Source: Photobacterium obscurum (GTDB lineage Bacteria > Pseudomonadota > Gammaproteobacteria > Enterobacterales > Vibrionaceae). From it: DNA of 64,000 bases. Under the pieces are notes generated by a model. That model made no database searches, had not been told where the DNA came from, and saw only the letters and a program-made list of their open reading frames with translations. Of the stretch, positions 50,946 to 59,972 are shown piece by piece. The first letter of the stretch is position 1, and every line of letters starts with the position of its first letter. The position numbers and the translations under genes were made by a program. The DNA is taken from NCBI RefSeq assembly GCF_026191635.1, contig NZ_JAKRRW010000023.1:23785-87784 (forward strand), read 5' to 3'.

Positions 50946-52661
50946 TTAAGCCAATTTCTGCTTAACAAACTCAACGATGTCGGCAATCGCAACACTTTCT
51001 TTGGTGCCCGCACGACGGTCTTTATATTCCATCTCGCCATTTTCTAGGCTACGGTTACCGATAACGATAGTGTGAGGGATACCAATTAGCTCATGATCCG
51101 CAAACATCACACCTGGGCGTTCTTTACGGTCATCAAATAGTACTTCAATACCGGCTGCCGTTAGTTCAGCGTATAGCTTTTCAGCCGCTTCTTTAACTTC
51201 AGCAGACTTCGCCATGTTCATTGGTACGATAGAAACCTGGAACGGTGCGATAGCGTCTGGCCAGATAATGCCGTTTTCGTCGTTGTTCTGCTCGATAGCA
51301 GCAGCCACTACACGGGTACAGCCAATACCGTAACAACCCATTTCCATAATGGTGTTTTTACCATCAGGACCAAGAACGGCAGCGTTCATTGACTTAGAGT
51401 AGTTGTTACCTAGCTGGAAGATGTGACCTACTTCGATGCCGCGTTTCAGCAGCAGGGTACCTTGACCACATGGACTTGGATCGCCTTCAACAACGTTACG
51501 TAGATCTTCAACCTGGCCTAGCTCAACGTCACGACCCCAGTTGATACCGAAGTAGTGTTTGTCGTCGATGTTGGCACCAGCACCGAAGTCACTCATTACC
51601 GCTACAGAGCGGTCAACGATGAATGGCACAGGTAGGTTAACCGGGCCTAGTGAGCCAGGACCTGCATTAACCAGGGCACGAATTTCTTCTTCTGTCGCGA
51701 ACTCAAGTGGCGTCGCAACACAAGATAGGTTTTCTGCCTTGATTTCGTTCAGCTCGTGGTCGCCACGGATGATCAGTGCAACCAGATCTGCTTCAACGTC
51801 ATCAGATGCTTTCACAAACAAAGTTTTCACTGTGTTTTCGATAGCGATACCGTGTTGTTCAACTAGCTCAGCGATAGTTTTCGCATTCGGAGTATCAACC
51901 AGCGTCATCTCTGCCGTTGGTGCTGCACGTTCAGTTGTCGGTGCTAGCGCTTCTGCTTTTTCGATGTTCGCAGCGTAGTCAGAGTCAGTTGAGAAGGCAA
52001 TTAAGTCTTCGCCACTTTCAGCCAATACGTGGAACTCGTGAGAACCAGAACCACCGATTGAACCTGTGTCAGCCAGTACTGGACGGAAATCCAGCCCCAT
52101 GCGGCTGAATACGTTGCAGTATGCTTGGTGCATTGTCTCGTAGGTTTCAACCAGGCTTTCTTTGTCCAGGTGGAATGAGTAGGCATCTTTCATGATGAAC
52201 TCACGAGAACGCATTACACCAAAGCGTGGGCGAACTTCGTCACGGAATTTAGTCTGGATCTGGTATAGGTTCAGCGGAAGCTGCTTGTAAGATTTCACTT
52301 CGTTGCGAACCATGTCCGTGATCACTTCTTCGTGAGTCGGACCTAGTACAAACGGTCGGTCGTGACGGTCAGCGATACGTAGCAGCTCTGGACCAAATTT
52401 GTCCCAGCGACCTGTTTCTTCCCATAGTTCAGAGGGCTGAACCACGGGCATTAACGTTTCGACTGCACCGGCATTGTTCATTTCTTCACGAACAATGTTT
52501 TCGACCTTACGCAGAACACGCAGACCTGTAGGTAGCCAGGTATAAAGACCTGAAGCCAGCTTACGGATCATACCTGCACGTAGCATCAGCTGGTGGCTGA
52601 TAACTTCTGCGTCGTTTGGAGTCTCCTTCAGCGTTGAAAGAAGATATTTACTGGTACGCAT
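50946..52661 (-). CDS. proS: Prolyl-tRNA synthetase
   Basis: ProRS (571 residues) charges tRNA(Pro). It is the bacterial type with the class II core, motif 2 FRDEVRPRFGVMRSREF, an INS editing domain (about 225-400) that hydrolyses mischarged Ala-tRNA(Pro), motif 3 around GCYGIGCTRVVAAA, and an anticodon-binding domain at the C-terminus. Codon use is strongly biased like the ribosomal genes. It is 128 bp downstream of trmO, as in E. coli (proS-tsaA). Confidence 0.97.
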   Translation of the reverse strand: MRTSKYLLSTLKETPNDAEVISHQLMLRAGMIRKLASGLYTWLPTGLRVLRKVENIVREEMNNAGAVETLMPVVQPSELWEETGRWDKFGPELLRIADRHDRPFVLGPTHEEVITDMVRNEVKSYKQLPLNLYQIQTKFRDEVRPRFGVMRSREFIMKDAYSFHLDKESLVETYETMHQAYCNVFSRMGLDFRPVLADTGSIGGSGSHEFHVLAESGEDLIAFSTDSDYAANIEKAEALAPTTERAAPTAEMTLVDTPNAKTIAELVEQHGIAIENTVKTLFVKASDDVEADLVALIIRGDHELNEIKAENLSCVATPLEFATEEEIRALVNAGPGSLGPVNLPVPFIVDRSVAVMSDFGAGANIDDKHYFGINWGRDVELGQVEDLRNVVEGDPSPCGQGTLLLKRGIEVGHIFQLGNNYSKSMNAAVLGPDGKNTIMEMGCYGIGCTRVVAAAIEQNNDENGIIWPDAIAPFQVSIVPMNMAKSAEVKEAAEKLYAELTAAGIEVLFDDRKERPGVMFADHELIGIPHTIVIGNRSLENGEMEYKDRRAGTKESVAIADIVEFVKQKLA

Positions 52662-52789
52662 TGATGGTATCCGTTGGTTGATATGAATTTGATAAGTGAT
52701 GGGGACATCCCCAACCGCCCAAAGAGGCGGTAACCGTATATACTACCAGCCATTTGGCTGTTCGCCAAAGGGAACAGGCCGGCGTACGT

Positions 52790-53503
52790 TTAATCTTTTT
52801 GTTTCGCCATCGGCTTTTCGAGGGCGGTGACGGTTACTTTTTTGTCATCGACAGTGAACTTAACATTGTAGTCGAATAAATGGACGGCGTATTCCTTGGT
52901 GTCATGCTTGCCTTTTTTGTAGGCTGGTCTTGGATCCTGCGCCAGCACTTCTTCTATGACGGCCCGTTGCCTTGCCAGTTGGCGGCCGGTAAGTTGTGAT
53001 TCGGCCTTGTCAGTAAAGATCACCTGTAAGGTATCGGGCTCCTCGCTCGCAAACCCGCCAGTCGCCAGTGGCAGGCTGTCGGAGTAGGGAATATAGGGCT
53101 TGATATCGACAATCGGGGTACCATCGACCAGATCAACCCCGCCTAGCTCTATAATGACATTTTTTCCGTCTTGGCGGATCCCCTTGAATTCAACTGCTGA
53201 CATTCCGATACCGTTTGGCCGAAAGGTTGCCCGGCTGGCAAACACCCCGATACGTTCATTGCCGCCGAGGCGAGGAGGGCGGACTGTTGGTCGCCAGCCG
53301 GCTTCCAGATTTTGGTCAAATAAGAATAACAGCCACAGATGGCTAAATTGCTCGAGTCCTCGCACGGCTTCAAGGGCATTGGCGTCGCCTTGCAGTACGA
53401 TTTCGGAACGGGCGCTGGGTACTAATCCCGGTTGGCGTGGCACGGCAAATTTTTCTTTGTAGGGTGAGCGAATAATACCAATTGGCTCAATTTGATAGGT
53501 CAT
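52790..53503 (-). CDS. trmO: tRNA m6t6A37 methyltransferase TrmO (TsaA)
   Basis: TrmO N6-methylates t6A37 in tRNA(Thr). The 237-residue product (E. coli 235) has the TsaA beta-barrel domain with GIIRSPYKEKFAVPRQPG at the N-terminus, FRPNGIGMSAV and VDLVDGTPIVDIKPYIPY. The C-terminal 80 residues are the family's lid. It is upstream of proS on the same strand. Confidence 0.93.
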   Translation of the reverse strand: MTYQIEPIGIIRSPYKEKFAVPRQPGLVPSARSEIVLQGDANALEAVRGLEQFSHLWLLFLFDQNLEAGWRPTVRPPRLGGNERIGVFASRATFRPNGIGMSAVEFKGIRQDGKNVIIELGGVDLVDGTPIVDIKPYIPYSDSLPLATGGFASEEPDTLQVIFTDKAESQLTGRQLARQRAVIEEVLAQDPRPAYKKGKHDTKEYAVHLFDYNVKFTVDDKKVTVTALEKPMAKQKD

Positions 53504-53582
53504 CTGGATAACGCCTCGATTTGTTTGATGCAGAAAATATCATAAAAATGCAAACGAAGTCTTGATGAGAATTGTTATCAAG

Positions 53583-53597
53583 TGTTATATTATAACA
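53583..53597. promoter_or_regulatory. Zur box
   Basis: TGTTATATTATAACA is a perfect 15-bp palindrome matching the gammaproteobacterial Zur consensus TGTTATANTATAACA. It lies 39 bp before rpmE2, where it should repress rpmE2-rpmJ2 when zinc is plentiful. Confidence 0.88.
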
Positions 53598-53635
53598 TAT
53601 CTCACCCGAAAGGGTTGTTAGTTAAGGAGTATAAA

Positions 53636-53899
53636 ATGAAACCAGGTATCCACCCCGAGTACCGAACTGTTGTTTTCCACGACACCAGTGTCGATAAATA
53701 TTTCTTGGTGGGGTCGACGCTGAAGACCGATAAGAGCATTACCTGGGAAGATGGTAAGGAATACCCTTATTACACCTTGGATGTTTCCTCTGAATCACAT
53801 CCGTTTTATACCGGCAAGCAGCGGGTGATCAGTACAGAAGGCAGGATGGCAAACTTCAGTCGTCGTTTTGGCCAATTTGGTACGAAGAAAGGAGAGTAG
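53636..53899 (+). CDS. rpmE2: 50S ribosomal protein L31 type B (zinc-free)
   Basis: The alternative L31 (87 residues) made under zinc limitation. It replaces zinc-containing L31 and frees zinc. It has no cysteine at all, as in C-minus paralogs, and the signatures MKPGIHPEYRTVVFHD and HPFYTGKQ. The ATG at 53636 is preceded by AAGGAG; an earlier in-frame start would lie over the Zur box. It is followed by rpmJ2 after one base. Confidence 0.95.
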   Translation: MKPGIHPEYRTVVFHDTSVDKYFLVGSTLKTDKSITWEDGKEYPYYTLDVSSESHPFYTGKQRVISTEGRMANFSRRFGQFGTKKGE

Positions 53900-53900
53900 G

Positions 53901-54041
53901 ATGAAGGTGTTAAGCTCACTGAAAAGTGCCAAAGCCCGCCACCGCGATTGCCAGATAGTGAAGCGCCGAGGCCGAGTCTATGTGATTTGCAAGACCAATC
54001 CCCGGTTCAAGGCAGTACAAGGGAAGGCCAGGAAAAAGTAG
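53901..54041 (+). CDS. rpmJ2: 50S ribosomal protein L36 type B (zinc-free)
   Basis: A 46-residue alternative L36 (YkgO type), reading MKVLSSLKSAKARHRDCQ, then VKRRGRVYVICK and a basic tail. The C-x2-C-x12-C-x4-H zinc motif of ordinary L36 is missing; only two unlinked cysteines remain. Its ATG has an AGGAGAG site inside the end of rpmE2, one base after its stop. The rpmE2-rpmJ2 pair is the ykgM-ykgO pair of E. coli. Confidence 0.93.
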   Translation: MKVLSSLKSAKARHRDCQIVKRRGRVYVICKTNPRFKAVQGKARKK

Positions 54042-54053
54042 TATACGCCTGAC

Positions 54054-54083
54054 AAAAAGGCTTCTCATAGCGAGAAGCCTTTT
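54054..54083. terminator. Bidirectional terminator between rpmJ2 and metQ
   Basis: AAAAAGGCTTCTC / GAGAAGCCTTTT, serving convergent rpmJ2 (+) and metQ (-). Confidence 0.88.
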
Positions 54084-54111
54084 CGGGTTTATCTATTGAT
54101 GGCAAACCGCA

Positions 54112-54927
54112 TTACCAGCCTTTAACCACGCCACCTTGGAAGATTTCTTTTGCCGCCGTGTATACAGCCTCTGACTGGTAGGCCTTAACGAACGTTTGTA
54201 CGTTCTCTGCGTTGACGTTGTCTTCGCGGGCAACAATCAGGTTTACATATGGCGACTCTTTATCTTCTACAAAGACACCGTCACGTTCTGGTGTCAGGTT
54301 GATGCTGCTGGCATAGGTCGTGTTGATGATCGCAAGTTGCACATCGTCAAGCGAGCGCGGTAGCTGTGCAGCTTCCAATTCGACAATTTTCAGGTTCTTC
54401 GGGCTGTCGATAATATCGAGTACGGTTGCTGTCAGGCCGGCACCCTCTTTCAGTTTTAGCAGACCTTGTTGCTCAAGCAGCAGCAGTGAACGCCCCAGGT
54501 TGGTTGGATCATTCGGTACCGCAATTTGGTCGCCTTCTTTTAGCTCGTCAATCGATTTGATTTTGCTAGAGTAAGCCGCGATTGGGTAAACAAAGGTATT
54601 ACCTGCTACCGCAAACTTATAACCGCGGTCGGTTACCTGCTGATCAAGGTAAGGCTTGTGCTGGAAGGCATTGATATCGATAGAGCCTTCTTCCAGAGCT
54701 GCATTGGGTGAGACGTAGTCGGTAAAGGTGATCAGTTCTACATTCAAGCCATATTTATCCTTGGCTTCCTTGGCAGCCACCTCGGCTACCTGGGCTTCTG
54801 CCCCAGCCATAACCCCAATTTTAATCTTGCTGTTGTCGACGGTGGCTTCTTTTTCTCCACAGCCCGTTAGTACAAGTGCCGATGCCAGACTTGCGACGGC
54901 GAAAAGATTCTTCAGATTAAGCGCCAT
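54112..54927 (-). CDS. metQ: Methionine-binding lipoprotein MetQ
   Basis: The periplasmic binding component of the D/L-methionine importer. The 271-residue product equals E. coli's length, has a lipoprotein signal peptide with lipobox LTGC, and the NlpA-type core with NPTNLGRSLLLLE and FVYPIAAYSSK. The start at 54927 has AAGGAG six bases upstream; a longer open frame adds 35 improbable residues. It is the third gene of metN-metI-metQ. Confidence 0.95.
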   Translation of the reverse strand: MALNLKNLFAVASLASALVLTGCGEKEATVDNSKIKIGVMAGAEAQVAEVAAKEAKDKYGLNVELITFTDYVSPNAALEEGSIDINAFQHKPYLDQQVTDRGYKFAVAGNTFVYPIAAYSSKIKSIDELKEGDQIAVPNDPTNLGRSLLLLEQQGLLKLKEGAGLTATVLDIIDSPKNLKIVELEAAQLPRSLDDVQLAIINTTYASSINLTPERDGVFVEDKESPYVNLIVAREDNVNAENVQTFVKAYQSEAVYTAAKEIFQGGVVKGW

Positions 54928-54997
54928 GTTATTTCTCCTTAAAGCGGGGGTTTTCCGTAATACTAGATGGTAATTATTAGTTAATGTTTTTTTCTGT

Positions 54998-55684
54998 TTA
55001 GCGGTGATCAGCTCGTTTGACCATGTAGTCACCTACCGATTGAATCAGCTGGACTAAGACGACCAGCATAATAACGGTGATCAGCATGACAGTGCCGTCA
55101 AAGCGCTGGTAACCGTAACGGATACCGACATCACCCAGACCACCGCCACCGACCGTACCGGCCATTGCCGAGTAGCTGACGAGGGTAACGAGTGTGATGG
55201 TGACCGCATTGATAATGCCCGGTAGTGCCTCTGGCAGAAGGACCTTGCTGATGATCTGGCTTGGGGTTGCACCCATTGCCTGAGCCGCTTCAACCAGACC
55301 GGTCGGCACTTCCAAAAGGGCCCCTTCGACCAGGCGGGCAATAAATGGGATCGCCCCGACGGTCAGCGGTACGATTGCAGCCGCAGTACCAATTGAGCTA
55401 CCGACCACAAAGCGGGTGAACGGGATAATTGCAACCAGCAGGATAATGAATGGGATAGAGCGGCCGATATTGGTAACCGTTCCCAGTACCTTGTTCAGGT
55501 TTCGGTTCTCTAACAGGCCGTTATCTTTGGTGAGATGAAGGGCTACCCCGACAGGAATACCGATAGCAAAGCCAATCAGCCCGGAGGCAAATACCATGAT
55601 TAACGTCTCACCCAGCGCATCGATTAGCAAGAAAGTCAGGCGTTCGTTGGCCTGCCACCAGCTGGAAATAGATTCAGGCCACAT
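54998..55684 (-). CDS. metI: Methionine ABC transporter permease MetI
   Basis: The inner-membrane subunit (228 residues) with five transmembrane helices. The coupling motif for MetN is EAAQAMGATPSQIISKVLLPEA, and AGTVGGGGLGD is conserved. It overlaps the end of metN by 11 bp, so the two are translationally coupled, and lies 70 bp before metQ. Confidence 0.95.
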   Translation of the reverse strand: MWPESISSWWQANERLTFLLIDALGETLIMVFASGLIGFAIGIPVGVALHLTKDNGLLENRNLNKVLGTVTNIGRSIPFIILLVAIIPFTRFVVGSSIGTAAAIVPLTVGAIPFIARLVEGALLEVPTGLVEAAQAMGATPSQIISKVLLPEALPGIINAVTITLVTLVSYSAMAGTVGGGGLGDVGIRYGYQRFDGTVMLITVIMLVVLVQLIQSVGDYMVKRADHR

Positions 55685-56708
55685 AACCCAGTACCTCTAC
55701 ATTAACTTTGTGATCACGAAGAAAAGCAATTGCCTGATCGGCGGCCTGCTCTGTGCCAAAGAACTCAGCCATCATCAGGCCGAATTTTACCCCTCCGGCA
55801 TAATCCATATCGGAGCTTAGAATGCTGATATCGATATTGAATTCGCGGGCGACTTGGCTGATCAGTGGGGCATCAACTGATGCACCGGTAAATTCCAGCC
55901 TGACTAGCGGATAGCTGTTTGTTACGCGCCTTTCGACAAGGCGGGCCTTATAGTCCTCGGGGATCGATAAATCCAGGGTCGAGCGGATGAAGTTTCGGGC
56001 AAGATCTGTCTTCGGGTGGGCAAAAATGTCACCGACAGGTCCTTTCTCGACCAGCTCGCCGTCACCGATGATAGCCACCTCGGCGCAGATACTTTTGACT
56101 ACATCCATTTCGTGGGTGATTAGCAAAATGGTCAGATTCAGCTTGCGGTTAATCTCTTTGAGCAGGGTCAGAATCGATTGAGTGGTTGCCGGATCCAGTG
56201 CACTGGTTGCTTCGTCACACAGCAAGACTTTGGGATCGGAGGCCAGTGCCCGGGCAATAGCTACCCGCTGCTTCTGGCCGCCACTGAGGTTCGATGGATA
56301 TGATTCACTCTTGTCGGCCAGCCCAACCAGTTGCAGCAGTTCATTGACCTTGGCTTTGATGTCTTTCTTCCCTTTGCCTGCCAGCTCCAGCGGCAGGGCA
56401 ATATTGTCGAATACTGTTCGTGATGACAGCAGGTTGAAGTGCTGGAAGATCATGCCAATTTTACGGCGGGCAAGTGTTAGTTCCTTGCTAGAGAGCTGGG
56501 TTAGATCGATGCCGTCAATGATGACATGGCCGCTGGTAGGCTTTTCCAGCAAGTTGACGCAACGGATTAGGGTACTTTTACCTGCCCCTGATGAACCGAT
56601 TACGCCGAAGATGGTGCCTTGCTCAATGGTCAGATTGATATCACGCAGCGCGTTGATTTCCTTCTCCCCCTGATAGAACACTTTATTTACTCTATTTATT
56701 TCTATCAT
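55674..56708 (-). CDS. metN: Methionine ABC transporter ATPase MetN
   Basis: The ATPase (344 residues) of the methionine importer. Walker A is GSSGAGKST (38-46), the signature is LSGGQKQRVAIARAL, and Walker B is LLCDEAT. The C-terminal 100 residues are the NIL/ACT-like domain that binds methionine and shuts down transport. The start at 56708 (MIEINRVNK) has AGGAAG upstream; an earlier ATG adds 12 residues. A MetJ operator precedes it. Confidence 0.96.
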   Translation of the reverse strand: MIEINRVNKVFYQGEKEINALRDINLTIEQGTIFGVIGSSGAGKSTLIRCVNLLEKPTSGHVIIDGIDLTQLSSKELTLARRKIGMIFQHFNLLSSRTVFDNIALPLELAGKGKKDIKAKVNELLQLVGLADKSESYPSNLSGGQKQRVAIARALASDPKVLLCDEATSALDPATTQSILTLLKEINRKLNLTILLITHEMDVVKSICAEVAIIGDGELVEKGPVGDIFAHPKTDLARNFIRSTLDLSIPEDYKARLVERRVTNSYPLVRLEFTGASVDAPLISQVAREFNIDISILSSDMDYAGGVKFGLMMAEFFGTEQAADQAIAFLRDHKVNVEVLGYVA

Positions 56709-56862
56709 CGAACTTCCTGATATGTATACCTGCTGCCCAGGCAAAGTTTACGAAGGTAAAAGCCTGTAATCACAGATATATCGTAATGCTACTTGTTGTG
56801 TTTACATTGTCATTGTTTTGTGCGTAAAGTGTTTCTTAAACGCATCTGTTGTGTTGATGCTA

Positions 56863-56918
56863 GGGCGTCTAGATGGCTAAGTCAATAGATATTTTTACGT
56901 CTAGACGTCTAAATGGCT
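56863..56918. promoter_or_regulatory. MetJ operator: array of 8-bp met boxes
   Basis: Seven consecutive 8-bp units in register: GGGCGTCT, AGATGGCT, AAGTCAAT, AGATATTT, TTACGTCT, AGACGTCT and AAATGGCT. The sixth is a perfect met box (AGACGTCT); four others match at five or more positions. MetJ with S-adenosylmethionine should bind cooperatively and repress metNIQ when methionine is plentiful. It lies 155 bp upstream of metN and about 120 bp before gmhB. Confidence 0.85.
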
Positions 56919-57034
56919 TTGTGGCTAGCTGTGTCGATAGTCCGCTGACTTACAGGCAAAAAATATAAACAGATGAATCCCTGCCGTAGCCATGCGATAA
57001 TTTGCCTTAATATATATAGACAGAGGGCTGACTT

Positions 57035-57589
57035 TTGGCCAAACCAGCAGTTTTTATCGATCGTGACGGCGTGATCAACGTCGACCATGGTTATGTTCAT
57101 ACCGTCGATGACTTTGAATACGTAGAAGGTGTTTTTGAAGCGTGTAAAAAGCTCAAGGAGATGGGGTATATGCTTGTTCTGGTAACCAACCAGGCAGGAA
57201 TTGCCCGAGGTATGTACACCGAAGATGAATTCCTGACCCTGACCGAGTGGATGGACTGGAACTTTGTCGATAATGGTGTTGAGTTTGACGGTATCTATTA
57301 TTGCCCTCACCACCCGACAGAAGGCCAGGGCGATTATCTGCAGGACTGCGAGTGCCGCAAGCCGAAGCCGGGGATGTTCATCTCGGCCCGAGATTTCCTG
57401 AAAATAGACATGGCCAACTCGGTGATGATCGGTGATAAAACCGATGATATGAAGGCAGCCGAGGCGGCGGAAGTTGGTACCAAAATCCTTGTCCGTACTG
57501 GCAAGCCGGTTACCGAGGCTGGCGAAGCACTAGCAAGTGTCGTGCTGGACAGTGTTGCCGATGTGCCGGCATGGCTTGCTGCACGCTAA
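57035..57589 (+). CDS. gmhB: D-glycero-beta-D-manno-heptose 1,7-bisphosphate 7-phosphatase GmhB
   Basis: GmhB removes the 7-phosphate in ADP-heptose synthesis for the LPS inner core. The 184-residue HAD-family product has the nucleophile motif FIDRDGVIN (Asp9, Asp11), VTNQAGIARG, the zinc-binding CPHHP/DCECRKPKPGM cluster, and GDKTDD. The start is TTG at 57035 with an AGAGGG site. It is divergent from metNIQ, as in E. coli. Confidence 0.95.
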   Translation: MAKPAVFIDRDGVINVDHGYVHTVDDFEYVEGVFEACKKLKEMGYMLVLVTNQAGIARGMYTEDEFLTLTEWMDWNFVDNGVEFDGIYYCPHHPTEGQGDYLQDCECRKPKPGMFISARDFLKIDMANSVMIGDKTDDMKAAEAAEVGTKILVRTGKPVTEAGEALASVVLDSVADVPAWLAAR

Positions 57590-57608
57590 TACAGCAAGAA
57601 TTGATTAA

Positions 57609-57636
57609 GAAAAAGGTCGCTTCGGCGGCCTTTTTT
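57609..57636. terminator. Terminator after gmhB
   Basis: AAAAAGG-TCGC-TTCG-GCGG-CCTTTTTT, a GC-core stem with a TTCG loop and a T-run. The following 246 bp to the transporter operon show no gene; the promoter should be there. Confidence 0.85.
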
Positions 57637-57882
57637 AATGCTGCTATTTTCTCAGGTAGGGCTTATCTAATCGGTATCTACTACCCCTGACTTTCTGTTT
57701 ACTGCCTTCATGCCATCAGCCCACACTGGACACCTGTGTTTTAGATAATCTGCCTAAGATAAGGTGACTTATTGGGAACAACTCATAGCCTTGATTAAAA
57801 GCTGAAATTTCTTGTTACTGCTATCTTTTAATGAATTGGAACTTTTTATTGAGAGAAAGCAAGACATGGAGTAAGTCAGTAC

Positions 57883-58908
57883 ATGTTGTCATATTTTCTT
57901 CGTCGAATGGCATTGGTCATTCCGACCTTCATTGGAATTACCATTCTTATCTTTGCCATCACACGTTTCGTACCGGGTGGTCCTGTCGAGCGTATGCTTG
58001 CCAATATGCAGTCACAAGGTGATGGTGCGGCATCAATGACGACTGCAGGAGGAAGTTCTGCGCTATCTGAAGAGCAAATGGCTGAGCTGAATGCCTTTTA
58101 CGGGTTGGATAAACCGGTATTTGAGGCCTATACGGATTGGCTTGGAAAGTTACTGGTACTCGATTTTGGTGAATCAACCCGATATTACGAACCTGTTATT
58201 GAGATGATTGCCGAGCGTCTGCCGGTGTCAATGTTCTATGGTGGTATGACGTTCTTTATTAGTTATTTTATCTCTATACCGCTGGGTTATTACAAGGCTC
58301 TCAAGCACGGTTCAGTGTTTGACTCCGGCTCTTCGATTCTGCTCTTTATTGGCTATGCATTACCGGGCTATGTGGTCGGTGTTCTGTTGATAACATTGTT
58401 TAGTTATCACTTGGAGTGGTTCCCGATGGGGGGCTTTGTCGGGGAAGATTTCGACGATTATGAAACAACCTACGAGCAGTTAAAGAATGTGATGTGGCAT
58501 GCGGTATTACCGCTTATTTGTTATCTCATTGGTGACTTCGCGACCTTGACGATGACAATGAAAAATAACCTGATGGAAAACCTGTCATCCGACTACATCC
58601 GTACCGCCATAGCCAAAGGGTTGCCCTTTAGAAAAGCGGTACGCAAACATGCACTCCGTAATAGCCTGATCCCGATCGCCAGCCATTTTGGTAATTCACT
58701 GCTGTTCTTTATGACTGGATCGTTTTTGATCGAGGTGATCTTCAATATCGATGGGGTAGGCCTTCTTGGTTATGAATCGATTATGGAGCGAGATTATCCT
58801 GTGGTAATGGGGATTGTCGCTATCAATGCGGCCATGCTGCTGGTCGGTAATATTCTTTCTGATATCTGTGTCGCTCTTGTCGATCCTCGTGTGAAGTTTG
58901 GAGCGTAA
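57883..58908 (+). CDS. Peptide ABC transporter permease, YejB/OppB-like
   Basis: A 341-residue inner-membrane permease of the OppB/DppB/YejB group. The N-terminus MLSYFLRRMALVIPTFIGIT and FAITRFVPGGPVERML are typical of the family, and the EAA coupling loop is near IAKGLPFRKAVRKHALRNSL. Six transmembrane helices are likely. It leads a five-gene operon; its closest familiar relative is E. coli YejB. Confidence 0.87.
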   Translation: MLSYFLRRMALVIPTFIGITILIFAITRFVPGGPVERMLANMQSQGDGAASMTTAGGSSALSEEQMAELNAFYGLDKPVFEAYTDWLGKLLVLDFGESTRYYEPVIEMIAERLPVSMFYGGMTFFISYFISIPLGYYKALKHGSVFDSGSSILLFIGYALPGYVVGVLLITLFSYHLEWFPMGGFVGEDFDDYETTYEQLKNVMWHAVLPLICYLIGDFATLTMTMKNNLMENLSSDYIRTAIAKGLPFRKAVRKHALRNSLIPIASHFGNSLLFFMTGSFLIEVIFNIDGVGLLGYESIMERDYPVVMGIVAINAAMLLVGNILSDICVALVDPRVKFGA

Positions 58909-58910
58909 TT

Positions 58911-59954
58911 ATGTTGAGCTTGAACCCGTTAACCAGAAAGAAAATTAAACGTTTCAAAGAGATCAAACGGGGGTACTGGTCTTTTCTGATCCTAACGACA
59001 TTATTGCTTCTCTCTCTTGTGGCCGAATTATTGATTAACAGCAAGGCGCTGGTAGTGAAGTACAACGGTGAGTACAGCTTCCCGGTGTTCAGTGGTGTGC
59101 GTCAAGGTTCGGAGTATGGACAAAGCTCTGCCAGCGAGGCGGATTACCGAAAATTACAGCGAGTTTTCGAGCTGGAAGGCGGGGACAACTTTGTTGTGAT
59201 GCCACTGGTGCCGTGGAACCCGTATGAACAGGACTTTAGCGGTGATTATCCCCCTAATGCACCAGATGCGGCTACCAAACACTATCTGGGAACCGATGTT
59301 ATAGGCCGGGATATCTTGGCGCGCTTGGTATATGGCTTTAGAACGGCGATGGGGTTTGCACTGCTGACCATGGCTATCTCGTACGCGATTGGAACGGCCA
59401 TCGGTTGTGCTATGGGCTTTTTCGGTGGCAAGTTTGATTTATTTGTTCAGCGACTTATCGAAGTGTGGTCAATGGTGCCGTTTCTCTATGTCATCATGAT
59501 ACTGGTATCGATCACCCAGCCAACCTTTACCTTGTTTGTTGCCATTAATGTTCTGTTCGGATGGATGGGGATGACCTGGTACATGCGCACCATGACCTAT
59601 AAAGAGTCAGCCCGAGAATATGTTATGGCCGCCAAAGCCATCGGGGCATCCACGTCTCGAATTTTGTTCAAGCATATATTGCCAAATACCATGGTGATGA
59701 TCGTGACCCTCGCCCCCTTTACGATTGCCGCCAATATAACGGCATTAACCGCGTTGGATTATTTGGGGCTAGGGTTAATGCCCCCCACACCGAGTTGGGG
59801 AGAATTGCTGCAACAAGGAAAATCGAACCTCGACTCTCCCTGGATAGTAACTTCAGTGGTCACGGCCATTGTACTAGTCTTAGTTATGGTGACATTTATT
59901 GGCGAGGCGATACGTGCAGCTTTCGACCCGAAAAAATTCACTCGATATATTTGA
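58911..59954 (+). CDS. Peptide ABC transporter permease, YejE/DppC-like
   Basis: A 347-residue permease of the DppC/YejE group. Like YejE it has an N-terminal helix (GYWSFLILTTLLLLS), then an unusually long periplasmic region (about 40-125) with SKALVVKYNGEYSFPVF and LGTDVIGRDILARLVYG. The coupling loop is YVMAAKAIGASTSRILFKHILPN. It starts two bases after the YejB-like gene. Confidence 0.87.
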   Translation: MLSLNPLTRKKIKRFKEIKRGYWSFLILTTLLLLSLVAELLINSKALVVKYNGEYSFPVFSGVRQGSEYGQSSASEADYRKLQRVFELEGGDNFVVMPLVPWNPYEQDFSGDYPPNAPDAATKHYLGTDVIGRDILARLVYGFRTAMGFALLTMAISYAIGTAIGCAMGFFGGKFDLFVQRLIEVWSMVPFLYVIMILVSITQPTFTLFVAINVLFGWMGMTWYMRTMTYKESAREYVMAAKAIGASTSRILFKHILPNTMVMIVTLAPFTIAANITALTALDYLGLGLMPPTPSWGELLQQGKSNLDSPWIVTSVVTAIVLVLVMVTFIGEAIRAAFDPKKFTRYI

Positions 59955-59972
59955 GTCGCCGTCAATACAAGG

